From contig JASCOC010000001.1 in the NCBI GenBank assembly GCA_029959605.1, forward strand, positions 186,001-250,000: a DNA stretch of 64,000 nucleotides, written 5' to 3'. This document shows positions 26,860 to 36,248 of this stretch, in pieces. The DNA comes from Lysobacteraceae bacterium PS02340 (GTDB lineage Bacteria; Pseudomonadota; Gammaproteobacteria; Xanthomonadales; Xanthomonadaceae). Below the pieces are notes generated by a model. The model was not told the DNA's origin and searched no databases. It saw nothing but the letters and a program-made list of their open reading frames with translations. Each line of letters begins with the position of its first letter. Within the stretch, counting starts at the first letter, position 1. Both the position numbers and the translations under genes were made by a program.

Positions 26860-29832
26860 TCAATCGATCTCGCTAGTCTCCTCGGCCAGGCTTTCCAGCA
26901 GCGCGTCGATCGGCATCGGGCAACCGAGGTGGTAGCCCTGCGCCTGGTCGCAGCCGTGCGCGCGCAGCCATTCGAGCTGCTCGGCCTCTTCGACGCCTTC
27001 GGCGATGATCGCGAGCCCCAGGCCATGGCCGAGCGCGATCAACGCGCGGCAGATCGCGGCGCTGCGCGGGTCTTCGGTCACGTCGCGGACGAAGGCACGG
27101 TCGATCTTCAGATGGTCGAGCGGCAGTTCGCGCAGATAGGCCATGCTCGAAAAGCCGGTGCCGAAGTCGTCGATCGACAGGCACAGGCCTTCGTTGCGCA
27201 ACGTGCCCATCAGCGATCGCGCATCGTCGGGATGCCGCAGCAGCACGCTTTCGGTCAGCTCCAGATGCAGCGCGCGCGGTGGCAATGCGTGGCGTTCGAA
27301 CAGATGCCGGATCGATTCCGGCGTCATGTCGGCCTCGAACTGCACCGCGGACACGTTCACCGCGATCGCCACGTCACCGTGGCCCGCGGCGGCCAGACGC
27401 GCATGCATGCGCGCCGACTCCTCCAGCACCCAGCCGCCGATCGGCACGATCAGCCCGGACTCCTCGCACAGCGGAATGAACTGCGCCGGCGAGACGTAGC
27501 TGCCATCGGGCTGGCGCCAGCGCAGCAGGGCTTCAACCGCGGCGAGGCTGCCGTCGTGCAGACGATGGATGGGCTGGAAATGCAGCTCGAACTCGCCGCG
27601 CTCATGCGCTTGGCGCAGCTGCCGCACCATCGCCAGCCGGCTCGAGGCGTGTTCGGCCATCGCCGCGCTGTAGTGCACCACCTGCAGGTTCTCCCGGCGC
27701 GCATGCAGCGATGCCAGCGCCGCATGGCCGATGACCTTCTCGGCGCCGCCGTCCTCGCACGGGCCGCTGGCCAGTCCGATCCAGGCTTCCAGCGGAAACG
27801 TGCCGCCTTCGGCCTCGACGGGGATGCCGATCGCCTCGAGCAGCGCGGCAACCATGGCGTCGCGCTCGCGCGGATCGAGCGCGGCGATGACGAACGTCTC
27901 CGACGGCATGTAGCCGCAGGCGCCGTAGCGCTCGGCAACCTGATTGAAGCGTGCGGCCGCCTCGCACAGGATGTTCTCGCCCGCGCGGCGGCCCAGCGTC
28001 GGCGCGATCAGTTCCAGATCGCGCAGCTGCACATAGGCGATGGCGAAACCGCTCTCGCCGTCGGCTGCGCAGTGCGAATCGAGCTGATCGGCCAGTGCGG
28101 CGAGCGTCAGCATGCCGGTGGTCGGGTCGTGGTTCGCGCGCCAGGCCAGATCGCGCTCGTAACTCATGCGGACGCTGACGTCCTCGGCCAGCACCAGTCG
28201 CGCCGGCCGTCCGTCGAGTTCGATCGTGCGCGCGTGCACGCGGACTTCGACATGCCGCGCATCGCGCGTCATCAGCATCCACGGCCGGTCCTGCGCATCG
28301 TGGCCGCCCCCCGGTGCCAGCGCCTCACGGCCGGCGGCCTGGTCCTCGGGCGCCAGCAGATCGGTGACCGCCATGTGCAGCAGGTCTTCGCGGTTGTAGC
28401 CGTAGGTGTCCACGGCCGCCTCGTTGACCGCGAGGAAGCGCAGATCCTCCAGGTCGTAGACCCAGGCCGGCAGCGGATTGCGCTCGAAGATGTGCCGGAA
28501 CTGCAGTTCGGCGCGTTCCATGCGCTGTTGCGCATCGCGGCGTTCGGTGACGTCCTGCGCGGTGCCGGTCATCACCGGGTCCGCGCCGTCACGGACGGTC
28601 GCGCCGCGGATCTTCAGCCAGCGCGACGCGCCGTCGTCGAGCACCACCCGGTATTCCTGCACGAAGGGCAGCTGGTCGATCTGCGATGCGGCGAGCTCGG
28701 TCTGGATACGCGGCCGGTCGTCGTCATGGATGCGATCGATGAACGCCTGCACCGGGATCTGGCCGTCGACGCTGTCCAGTCCGTAGAGCGCCGCCATCTC
28801 CTCGGTGGCGCGGACGTAGCCCGCGGCGGGATACATGCGCCACACGCCGGTCCCGGACGCGAGCTGGGCCTGCTGGAGCCACTCGGCCTGCGCCTCCACT
28901 TCGGCCATCAGCGCCTCGCGCGCGATCTCGTCCTTGCGGGCGCGTCGCACAACCAGGCCGAACACCAGCCAGTAGAGCAAGGCGAGTACGCAGGCGGACA
29001 CGGCATACCGGCGCCAGGGCGCGAGGGCTTCGTGCAAGCCGATGCCGGCGCTGACGACGAAGGGGTAATCGCTGGTGTTGCTGAAGGCGACCTTGCGCTC
29101 GACACCGTCGAGCTGGCTGACCAGATCGCCGCTGAAGCGCCCGCCCTCCACCCGCACCTCCGGCGGCAGATCGACGTGTTTGCCGACGTGCGTACCGGTG
29201 CGGCCGAAGCGCGCAACCACGACGCCGGCCTGGGTGTAGATGGTGGCGCTGCCCTCCGCGCCGACGTCGAGCGAATCGACCATGCCTTCGAGTTCGCGCG
29301 TCCGGAACAGGGCAACGATCCACGCATCCTCCACCGCGAGCGCCAGCGGCAGCGTGCCACCCTTGCCCTGCGGCAGCAGCGGGCCTGCGACCAGCGGGCC
29401 CGCCCGATGATCGAGCGTGGCCAGCCAGTCGCTGATTCGCGCATCCGCAACGACGCCGGATCGCGCGCGCCCGAACCGGTCGAACACGGCGATCGATTCC
29501 AGTTCTTCGTGGCGGTCGATGACGCCGGCCATCCAGACATCCAGCCTGTCGCCCGCCAGCGCCGGCGGCAGCGCGGCGTCGGCCCTCCGCTTCGCGGCGA
29601 TGCCCCGCAACGCGCGTTCGATGTTGCGCAGTTCGTAGTGCAGCAGACGGTCGGTGCCGGTGGCCAGCGCCATGCTCTGCCGAGACGCCGCGTCCAGCCG
29701 CGCGTCGCGATCGAGCAGGACGAGCGTGGCGAGGCCCGCCGTGAGCACCACGCCGAGCAGAATGCCGGTATTGCGGATCGAGCGGGCCGAACGGAGTCGC
29801 CGCAACCGTCTTGTCGTCACGTCCGTAAGCAT
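26860..29832 (-). CDS. Sensor-PAS-degenerate GGDEF-EAL phosphodiesterase
   Basis: 990 residues from the ATG at 29832; the frame is open further upstream (to 30006) but that part looks non-coding and no start has a good ribosome site. Order: transmembrane helix (about 20-45), periplasmic sensor domain (about 45-295, Cache-like), second helix (WRRYAVSACVLALLYWLVFG), PAS domains with PAC (about 330-460 and 465-590), a GGDEF domain with PSETF in place of GGDEF (inactive), and an EAL domain with EALLRW, DDFGTGFSS and EGVEE. It probably degrades c-di-GMP in response to an external signal. Confidence 0.9.
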   Translation of the reverse strand: MLTDVTTRRLRRLRSARSIRNTGILLGVVLTAGLATLVLLDRDARLDAASRQSMALATGTDRLLHYELRNIERALRGIAAKRRADAALPPALAGDRLDVWMAGVIDRHEELESIAVFDRFGRARSGVVADARISDWLATLDHRAGPLVAGPLLPQGKGGTLPLALAVEDAWIVALFRTRELEGMVDSLDVGAEGSATIYTQAGVVVARFGRTGTHVGKHVDLPPEVRVEGGRFSGDLVSQLDGVERKVAFSNTSDYPFVVSAGIGLHEALAPWRRYAVSACVLALLYWLVFGLVVRRARKDEIAREALMAEVEAQAEWLQQAQLASGTGVWRMYPAAGYVRATEEMAALYGLDSVDGQIPVQAFIDRIHDDDRPRIQTELAASQIDQLPFVQEYRVVLDDGASRWLKIRGATVRDGADPVMTGTAQDVTERRDAQQRMERAELQFRHIFERNPLPAWVYDLEDLRFLAVNEAAVDTYGYNREDLLHMAVTDLLAPEDQAAGREALAPGGGHDAQDRPWMLMTRDARHVEVRVHARTIELDGRPARLVLAEDVSVRMSYERDLAWRANHDPTTGMLTLAALADQLDSHCAADGESGFAIAYVQLRDLELIAPTLGRRAGENILCEAAARFNQVAERYGACGYMPSETFVIAALDPRERDAMVAALLEAIGIPVEAEGGTFPLEAWIGLASGPCEDGGAEKVIGHAALASLHARRENLQVVHYSAAMAEHASSRLAMVRQLRQAHERGEFELHFQPIHRLHDGSLAAVEALLRWRQPDGSYVSPAQFIPLCEESGLIVPIGGWVLEESARMHARLAAAGHGDVAIAVNVSAVQFEADMTPESIRHLFERHALPPRALHLELTESVLLRHPDDARSLMGTLRNEGLCLSIDDFGTGFSSMAYLRELPLDHLKIDRAFVRDVTEDPRSAAICRALIALGHGLGLAIIAEGVEEAEQLEWLRAHGCDQAQGYHLGCPMPIDALLESLAEETSEID

Positions 29833-30041
29833 CGTGTCGTCTGGCGGGCCCGCCCACGGGGGACCCTGAACTCCTGCACTGGAGGACCAAGCATGCCGGG
29901 AAAGGGGCCGCGCCCGGCTCTGAGAAAAATCTGAAAGCCGCACGAAAGCGATCCATCGATCCGGAAAAACGCGCGCACTTTTCACGGTGCGTGGCCGCTG
30001 CTCCACCCACGGTGGTCCTTCCCCCGCTCGCGAACCTGCCC

Positions 30042-30344
30042 ATGTCCAGCAAAGACACCCGCTCGGCGTCCAATCCCGACCAGCCGCAACAGCGCGACCA
30101 TGTGGCGGTCAACGACCGCAAGGCGGCGCGCGGCGACGCCTACGCCCACGACGACAACCCTTCGGCCGAGGGCAACGACACATCGCTCACGGCCGGCCCC
30201 TCGTTCGAACGGCGCGTCCATGCCGACGGCCACGTCGAAGGCGTTCCGCCGCCCGTCGTGACCGGAGACGACAGCGACGACAAAGCGGGTGCAGGCGACG
30301 CGTCCGACCGCACACACGACGGGCGCACACACACACAGGATTGA
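30042..30344 (+). CDS. Small hydrophilic protein, uncertain
   Basis: 100 residues rich in Asp, Ala, Gly and Arg, with no hydrophobic segment and no Cys, ending in a CA-repeat that encodes RTHTQD. Codon third positions are GC-biased as in neighbouring genes, which supports coding. There is no ribosome-binding site before the ATG. It lies divergent from the EAL gene. Looks like an intrinsically disordered or stress-type protein; no family recognised and it may not be real. Confidence 0.45.
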   Translation: MSSKDTRSASNPDQPQQRDHVAVNDRKAARGDAYAHDDNPSAEGNDTSLTAGPSFERRVHADGHVEGVPPPVVTGDDSDDKAGAGDASDRTHDGRTHTQD

Positions 30345-30572
30345 GTTCGACAAGGACGCGCGCCGATGGACGCATCGTCGGCGCAGCCCGCAGATGCATC
30401 CGTCATCGGGCGTGCATGACGTCGCGATGCATCGCAACGCCAGCGGGCGCGACTCCGTTGCGATCGCGGATCGTCGGGGGGATGCGACATAACGGAATGC
30501 TGATGGATGCTTCGCGCACGGGGGGCGTCGATCCCCTAGAATCCGCACCGTCCTCGCCCCCGGAGTCACCGT

Positions 30573-31301
30573 ATGTCGTCTGCCCCGCTCGCCTACCGCC
30601 GCGTCCTGCTCAAGTTGTCCGGCGAGGCCCTGATGGGCGACGAGGATTACGGCATCGATCCCAAGGTCATCGGGCGCCTGGCCGACGAAGTCATCGAGGC
30701 GCAGAAGGCCGGTGCCGAGGTCGGCCTGGTCATCGGCGGCGGCAACATCTTCCGCGGTGCAGGCTTGGCTGCAGCCGGGATGGACCGCGTCACCGGCGAC
30801 CAGATGGGCATGCTGGCGACCGTCATCAACGCGCTGGCGATGCAGGACGCGCTCGAGAAGCGCGGCGCACGTGCGCGCGTGATGAGCGCGATCAAGATCA
30901 ACGACGTCTGCGAGGACTACATCCGCCGTCGCGCGATCCGCCATCTGGAAAAGGGCCGCATCGCGATCTTCGCCGCCGGTGTCGGCAGCCCGTTCTTCAC
31001 CACCGATTCGGGCGCCGCGCTGCGCGGCATCGAGATCGGCGCGGATCTGCTGCTCAAGGCGACCAAGGTCGACGGCGTCTACGACGCCGATCCGAAGAAG
31101 GTGCCCGACGCCAAGCGTTACGACCGCCTGACCTACGACGAGGTGCTGAGCCAGGGTCTCGAGGTCATGGACACGGCGGCCTTCGCGCTCGCGCGCGATT
31201 CCGACCTGCCGCTGCGCATCTTCGACATGAGCCAGGCCGGCGTGCTGCTGCGCATCCTGCGCGGCGAGCCGATCGGCACGCTGGTCCAGGGCCGCAGCTG
31301 A
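30573..31301 (+). CDS. pyrH: UMP kinase
   Basis: 242 residues, the standard length. It has the amino-acid-kinase fold with [12 protein letters not shown] at the start, [10 protein letters not shown] (residues 50-59), and [14 protein letters not shown] loop [15 protein letters not shown]. It phosphorylates UMP to UDP. Unlike the classic rpsB-tsf-pyrH-frr order, the upstream flank here is a 228-base gap with no gene and then the small hydrophilic protein, so pyrH has its own promoter. Confidence 0.97.
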   Translation: MSSAPLAYRRVLLKLSGEALMGDEDYGIDPKVIGRLADEVIEAQKAGAEVGLVIGGGNIFRGAGLAAAGMDRVTGDQMGMLATVINALAMQDALEKRGARARVMSAIKINDVCEDYIRRRAIRHLEKGRIAIFAAGVGSPFFTTDSGAALRGIEIGADLLLKATKVDGVYDADPKKVPDAKRYDRLTYDEVLSQGLEVMDTAAFALARDSDLPLRIFDMSQAGVLLRILRGEPIGTLVQGRS

Positions 31302-31367
31302 GCCCGTTCGGCGCGGCCTCGCGCTGCGCTGCGGCATCACCCGGCCCCGTGGTCGGTCCCGGACGCT

Positions 31368-31373
31368 TATAAT
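31368..31373 (+). promoter_or_regulatory. -10 element upstream of frr
   Basis: A consensus TATAAT (31368-31373) lies 32 bases before the frr ATG, inside the inverted repeat CGGACG…CGTCCG (31360-31379). There is no clear -35. It could give frr and the envelope genes behind it a start separate from pyrH. Confidence 0.4.
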
Positions 31374-31404
31374 CGTCCGATTCGCACACGGACCGGGGCT
31401 GCCC

Positions 31405-31962
31405 ATGCTCAACGACATCAAGAAAGACACCCAGACCCGCATGGCCAAGAGCGTCGAAGCGCTCAAGCACACGCTGGTCAAGGTGCGCACCGGCCGCGCG
31501 TCGAGCGCGCTGGTCGACCACATCAAGGTCAACTACCACGGCTCGGACATGCCGCTGAACCAGGTCGCCAGCGTGGTGGTGTCCGATGCCCGCTCGCTGA
31601 CGATCACGCCGTGGGAGAAGCAGATCGTCGGCGCGATCGAGAAGGCGATTCTCGGTTCCGACCTCGGCCTGACCCCGAACACCGCCGGCACCACCATCCG
31701 CCTCAACCTGCCCGCGCTGACCGAAGAGCGCCGCCGCGACCTGTCCAAGGTCGTGCACAGCGAAGGCGAGGACAGCAAGGTCGCCATCCGCAACATCCGC
31801 CGCGATGCCAACCAGCAGATCAAAGAACTCCTCAAGGAGAAGCTGATCTCCGAGGACGACGAGCGCCGCAGCGAGGACGAGATCCAGAAGATCACCGACT
31901 CGGCGATCAAGGATGTCGACGAGGTCGTCAAGGCCAAGGAACAGGAACTGATGTCGGTCTGA
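31405..31962 (+). CDS. frr: Ribosome recycling factor
   Basis: 185 residues, exact family length. The opening [27 protein letters not shown] (residues 29-35), [14 protein letters not shown] and the helical C terminus [13 protein letters not shown] are typical. It frees ribosomes from mRNA after termination, together with EF-G. It lies 103 bases after pyrH, with a probable extra promoter in between, and 19 bases before uppS. Confidence 0.97.
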   Translation: MLNDIKKDTQTRMAKSVEALKHTLVKVRTGRASSALVDHIKVNYHGSDMPLNQVASVVVSDARSLTITPWEKQIVGAIEKAILGSDLGLTPNTAGTTIRLNLPALTEERRRDLSKVVHSEGEDSKVAIRNIRRDANQQIKELLKEKLISEDDERRSEDEIQKITDSAIKDVDEVVKAKEQELMSV

Positions 31963-31981
31963 CGGTCCGTCCGCAGTCCGC

Positions 31982-32749
31982 ATGAACGCACCGATTCCGA
32001 CCGGGCCCGTCCCGCGCCACATCGCCGTCATCATGGACGGCAACGGGCGCTGGGCGGCGCGTCGCAAGCGTCCGCGTGCGATCGGCCACCGTGCCGGCGC
32101 GCGCACCGTCAACCTCTGCATCGATTTCTGCCTCGAACGCGGCGTCGACGCGTTGACCCTGTTCGCGTTCTCCAGCGAGAACTGGGGCCGCCCCGACGAG
32201 GAAGTCGGCGCGCTGATGAAGTTGTTCCTCGGTGCGCTCGACCGTGAAGTCGGCGAGCTGCATCGTCGCGGCGTGCGCCTGCGTTTCATCGGCGAGCGTG
32301 GCCGTTTCAGCGACGGCATCCGCGGCCGCATGGCCGCGGCGGAAACGCTGACTGCCGGCAACACGCGGCTGACGCTGGCGGTGGCTGCCAGTTACGGCGG
32401 ACGCCAGGACATCGCCTCGGCCGCGCGTTCGCTGGCCGAGGATGTCGCGGCCGGCCGTCTACGCCCCGACCAGATCGACGAAGCCGCGCTCGGCGCACGC
32501 GTCGCGCTGGCCGACCTGCCGGCGCCGGATCTCTTCATCCGCACCGGCGGCGATCTGCGCGTCAGCAATTTCCTGTTGTGGCAGCTCGCCTACACCGAGC
32601 TGTGGTTCACCGAGACCCTGTGGCCCGAGTTCGGCGCGCAGGAACTCGAGCAGGCGCTACAGGCCTATGCCTCGCGCGAGCGACGCTTCGGGCTGACGGG
32701 CGAGCAGATCGCCACCGCACAGGACGCGCCCGGGGAGGGCCACCCATGA
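31982..32749 (+). CDS. uppS: Di-trans,poly-cis-undecaprenyl-diphosphate synthase
   Basis: 255 residues. MDGNGRWAARRKRPR (catalytic Asp), FAFSSENWGRP and RTGGDLRVSNFLLWQLAYTE are the conserved regions of cis-prenyltransferases. It makes the C55 lipid carrier for peptidoglycan and O-antigen. The stop overlaps the cdsA start (ATGA). Confidence 0.96.
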   Translation: MNAPIPTGPVPRHIAVIMDGNGRWAARRKRPRAIGHRAGARTVNLCIDFCLERGVDALTLFAFSSENWGRPDEEVGALMKLFLGALDREVGELHRRGVRLRFIGERGRFSDGIRGRMAAAETLTAGNTRLTLAVAASYGGRQDIASAARSLAEDVAAGRLRPDQIDEAALGARVALADLPAPDLFIRTGGDLRVSNFLLWQLAYTELWFTETLWPEFGAQELEQALQAYASRERRFGLTGEQIATAQDAPGEGHP

Positions 32750-33585
32750 CATCCACCCGCATCCTCGCGGCCCTGCTGATGGCGCCCGTCGCCATCGCCG
32801 CCGTGCTGCTGCTCAATACGCCATGGATGGCCGCCGTCTCGGCGATCATCTTCCTCGCCGCGCTGTGGGAATGGCTGCGGCTGACCGACATCGACGACAC
32901 GCTGGCGCGCACCGCGCTGCTGGCGCTGAACCTGCTGCTGATGGTGGCCATCGTCTGGGCGTCGGCGACCGGCGGCGGCTCGCTGGTGCTGCTGAAGATC
33001 CTGGCGATGATCGGCGTCGTCTGGTGGCTGCTGGCGACGTTGTGGCTGCGCCATTACGACTTCGCCTCCGATCACGACACCCGGGCGCGCGTGTTCAAGC
33101 TCGCGGCCGGCACGCTGGCGGTGATTCCGGCCTGGGCCGCGCTGTGCGTGATCCACGCCGGCGAGAACGGCGGACCCGGCAACCGCTGGCTGCTGCTGGC
33201 GCTGGCGATCGTCTGGGCCACCGACACCGGCGCGTATTTCGCCGGCCGCAAGTTCGGCAAGCGCAAGCTCGCGCCACGCATCAGCCCGAACAAGACCGTC
33301 GAAGGCCTGGCCGGCGGCGTCGTCGCGGGTGTGCTGGTCGCGGTCGCATTCGCGCCGCTCGCCGGCGCGACCGTCGCGCAGTTGCCGTTGGTCGCGCTGG
33401 TCGCGGTGCTGACCGTGCTGGCATCGGTGGTCGGCGATCTGTTCGAAAGCCTGCTCAAGCGCCACGTCGGCGCCAAGGACTCGGGCACGTTGATTCCCGG
33501 TCACGGCGGCGTGCTCGATCGCCTCGACAGCGTGCTGGCGGCGCTGCCGGTGTTCGCGTTCGGCCAGATCTGGCTCGGTTTCTGA
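32746..33585 (+). CDS. cdsA: Phosphatidate cytidylyltransferase
   Basis: 279 residues with about eight hydrophobic helices and the C-terminal family signature [20 protein letters not shown] followed by GVLDRLDS. It makes CDP-diacylglycerol, the shared precursor of phospholipids (and the substrate of PssA, also in this window). The start overlaps the uppS stop by four bases. The next gene, dxr, begins 43 bases later. Confidence 0.96.
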   Translation: MTSTRILAALLMAPVAIAAVLLLNTPWMAAVSAIIFLAALWEWLRLTDIDDTLARTALLALNLLLMVAIVWASATGGGSLVLLKILAMIGVVWWLLATLWLRHYDFASDHDTRARVFKLAAGTLAVIPAWAALCVIHAGENGGPGNRWLLLALAIVWATDTGAYFAGRKFGKRKLAPRISPNKTVEGLAGGVVAGVLVAVAFAPLAGATVAQLPLVALVAVLTVLASVVGDLFESLLKRHVGAKDSGTLIPGHGGVLDRLDSVLAALPVFAFGQIWLGF

Positions 33586-33628
33586 CGATGCAGTCCGTCT
33601 TCGCGTGCCGCGGCCGGACGTGCCGCGC

Positions 33629-34807
33629 ATGATCCGCAAGGTCGCGGTCTTCGGCGCCACCGGTTCGATCGGCACCTCGGCGCTGGACGTCATCGCCCGG
33701 CATCCCGATCGCCTGCGCGCCAGTGTGCTGGCGGCGGGCAGCAACGTGGCGGCACTGGTCGCGCTGTGTGTTACGCATCGCCCGGACCACGCGGTGATCG
33801 CCGATGCGGCGTTGCTCGACGCACTGGCGTCGGCGCTGCGCGACGCGGGCCTCGACACCACGCCGCATGCCGGCATGCCTGCGTTCGATGCGCTCGCCCG
33901 CGATGCAGAGGCCTGCGACACCGTCGTCGCCGCGATCGTCGGCGCGGCCGGGCTCGATTCCACGCTAGCTGCGCTGCGCGCCGGCAAGCGTGTGCTGCTG
34001 GCCAACAAGGAATCGCTGGTGCTGGCCGGTGCGCTGATGATGCAGGCCGCGCGCGACGCAGGCGCGACCATCGTGCCGATCGACAGCGAACACAACGCGA
34101 TCCACCAGTGCCTGCCCGCCGACGGCGACTGCAGCGGCGTGGCCCGCATCATCCTGACCGCGTCCGGCGGCCCGTTCCGCGGGCGCAGCCGCGCATCGCT
34201 CGCGGAGGTGACGCCGGCACAGGCGGTGGCGCATCCCAAGTGGTCGATGGGGCCGAAGATCTCGGTCGACTCGGCCACGCTGATGAACAAGGGTCTGGAA
34301 CTGATCGAGGCGCATCACCTGTTCGCGATGCCGGTCGAGCGCCTAGATGTGCTGGTGCATCCGCAGAGCTTGGTGCACTCCTTCGTCGAGTTCATCGACG
34401 GTTCCACCCTCGCCCAGCTCGGACTGCCCGACATGCGCACCGCGCTCGCGGTGGGCCTGGGCTATCCCGATCGCATCGCGTCCGGCGTGTCGGGTCTGGA
34501 TCTGCTGCAGCACGGCCGTCTCGATTTCGAAGCGCCGGATCTCGACGCATTCCCCTGCCTGGCGCTCGCCCGCGGCGCACTGGCGGCTGGCGGTACCGCG
34601 CCCGCGCTGCTGAACGCGGCGAACGAAGTGGCGGTTTCAGCCTTTCTTCAGGGGCGCCTGCGTTTTCTAGCCATTCCCACGCTGGTCGAGCACGTGCTCG
34701 ACACGCTTCCCGCCGCTGACGCGGCGTCGCTGGCCGTGCTGCGCGATGCCGACGCGCGCGCACGCAGCGTCGCCACGCAGGCGATCGAAACCGGTGCCGT
34801 CCATTGA
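33629..34807 (+). CDS. dxr: 1-deoxy-D-xylulose 5-phosphate reductoisomerase
   Basis: 392 residues from the ATG at 33629; a GTG 24 bases upstream is less likely because the conserved protein opens at [16 protein letters not shown] (NADPH-binding). [18 protein letters not shown] and [17 protein letters not shown], with the metal and substrate ligands, are intact. It catalyses the committed step of the MEP isoprenoid pathway, which supplies UppS and IspA in this same window. Followed after nine bases by rseP. Confidence 0.96.
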   Translation: MIRKVAVFGATGSIGTSALDVIARHPDRLRASVLAAGSNVAALVALCVTHRPDHAVIADAALLDALASALRDAGLDTTPHAGMPAFDALARDAEACDTVVAAIVGAAGLDSTLAALRAGKRVLLANKESLVLAGALMMQAARDAGATIVPIDSEHNAIHQCLPADGDCSGVARIILTASGGPFRGRSRASLAEVTPAQAVAHPKWSMGPKISVDSATLMNKGLELIEAHHLFAMPVERLDVLVHPQSLVHSFVEFIDGSTLAQLGLPDMRTALAVGLGYPDRIASGVSGLDLLQHGRLDFEAPDLDAFPCLALARGALAAGGTAPALLNAANEVAVSAFLQGRLRFLAIPTLVEHVLDTLPAADAASLAVLRDADARARSVATQAIETGAVH

Positions 34808-34816
34808 GCAAGCGTG

Positions 34817-36181
34817 ATGTCTGAATTCTTCGGCTCGGTGTGGTGGCTGATCGTCAGCCTCGGCGTGCTGGTCACCTTCCACGAGTTCGGCCATTACTGG
34901 GTCGCGCGCCGGTGCGGCGTGCGCGTGCTGCGCTTCTCGATCGGTTTCGGCCGCGCGCTGTGGTCGCGCCGCGGCAAGGACGGCACGGTCTACCAGATCG
35001 CGATGATCCCGCTGGGTGGCTACGTCAAGATGCTCGACGAGCGCGAAAGCCCGGTGCCGGAGGCCGAAGCGCACGAAGCCTTCAACCGCGCATCGGTGTG
35101 GAAGCGCATCGCGATCGTCGCCGCCGGGCCGATCGCCAACCTGATCCTGTGCGTGGTGCTGCTGTGGGCGATGTTCGTCATCGGTCGCCCCGATTACGCG
35201 CCCGTCGTCGGCCAGGCCAGCGGCATCGCCGAAACGTCGGGCCTGCGCGCGGGCGACCACATCGATGCGGTCGGTGACCGCGAGACGCCGACGTGGATGG
35301 AGGTGCAGCTCGCGCTGCTGCCGGCCGCGCTGGATCGCCGGGACATCGCGCTGCACGTCACCGACGAACGCGACCGCGACGTGGTCCGCGAACTGCGCCT
35401 GTCGCAGCTGCCCGAGGATTTCGACCAGCGGCGTATCGCGTCGGCGATCGGCCTGTGGCCGCGGCATCTGCTGCTGCCGGCGGTCGTGGGCCGCGTCGAG
35501 CCCGGATCCGCGGCCTGGGGCGTGCTGGCCGAAGGCGACCGCCTCACGGCCATCGACGGCAGCCCGGTGCGCGTGTTCGAGGACATCGGCCCGTTGGTGC
35601 AGACGCTGGGCGACCGCGGCGGCCAGGCGATGGTCGAGGTGGAACGCGACGGCGAGCGCCTCGCACTGGAGATGACACCCAAGCGCATGGAGCTGCCCGA
35701 CGGGCGCGGCGAATACTGGGCCTTCGGCATCGCGCCGCCGCGCGACCTGCCGATGCCGGAGAAGGACGCGATCCAGCAGTACGGGGTGCTCGCGTCGGTG
35801 CCGGCGGCGTTCCATGAAGTCGGTCATCTGACCGGCCAGCTGGTCGGCATGATCGGGCGCGCCTTCAGCGGCCGGGTGGCGATCGAGAACACAGTGGCCG
35901 GCCCGATCACGATCGCGCGCGCGGCCAATACCTATGCCGGCCAAGGACCTGCGTGGTACCTGACGATCCTCGCGTTGCTGTCGCTGAGCCTGGCGATCCT
36001 GAACCTCCTCCCCATCCCGCTGCTGGATGGGGGGCACCTCTTGTATTACCTTATCGAGTTGGTCAAAGGCAGCCCGGTCAGCGAGCGCGCGATGGTGGCC
36101 GGGCAATACGTCGGCCTGGCGCTGCTGGCCAGTCTGATGGGCCTGGCGTTCTACAACGACATCCTCCAACTCGTGCGCTGA
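34817..36181 (+). CDS. rseP: RIP zinc metalloprotease RseP
   Basis: 454 residues. The site-2 protease motif HEFGH (residues 23-27, in LVTFHEFGHYWVARRCG) is in the first helix and the second metal motif LNLLPIPLLDGGHLL near the C terminus. Two PDZ domains (about 115-290) lie between. It cleaves the anti-sigma factor RseA within the membrane to release sigma E, and clears signal-peptide remnants. The ATG at 34817 is directly preceded by an in-frame GTG that I consider less likely. bamA follows after 67 bases. Confidence 0.95.
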   Translation: MSEFFGSVWWLIVSLGVLVTFHEFGHYWVARRCGVRVLRFSIGFGRALWSRRGKDGTVYQIAMIPLGGYVKMLDERESPVPEAEAHEAFNRASVWKRIAIVAAGPIANLILCVVLLWAMFVIGRPDYAPVVGQASGIAETSGLRAGDHIDAVGDRETPTWMEVQLALLPAALDRRDIALHVTDERDRDVVRELRLSQLPEDFDQRRIASAIGLWPRHLLLPAVVGRVEPGSAAWGVLAEGDRLTAIDGSPVRVFEDIGPLVQTLGDRGGQAMVEVERDGERLALEMTPKRMELPDGRGEYWAFGIAPPRDLPMPEKDAIQQYGVLASVPAAFHEVGHLTGQLVGMIGRAFSGRVAIENTVAGPITIARAANTYAGQGPAWYLTILALLSLSLAILNLLPIPLLDGGHLLYYLIELVKGSPVSERAMVAGQYVGLALLASLMGLAFYNDILQLVR

Positions 36182-36248
36182 CACCTGCCTCGACCCGGAT
36201 TCCGCCGCACACACCGCGCCGGAACCACTCCCCTACCCGGATTCAAAG

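Noticed and set aside
26854..29934. A 1026-codon frame opposite the PAS-GGDEF-EAL gene.
   Set aside because: The minus strand has clear conserved domains; the other strand is its shadow.
30345..30572. Possible pyrH promoter, or a small gene, in the 228-base gap.
   Set aside because: No hexamers at good spacing and no supported reading frame; I can only say it must hold the pyrH leader.
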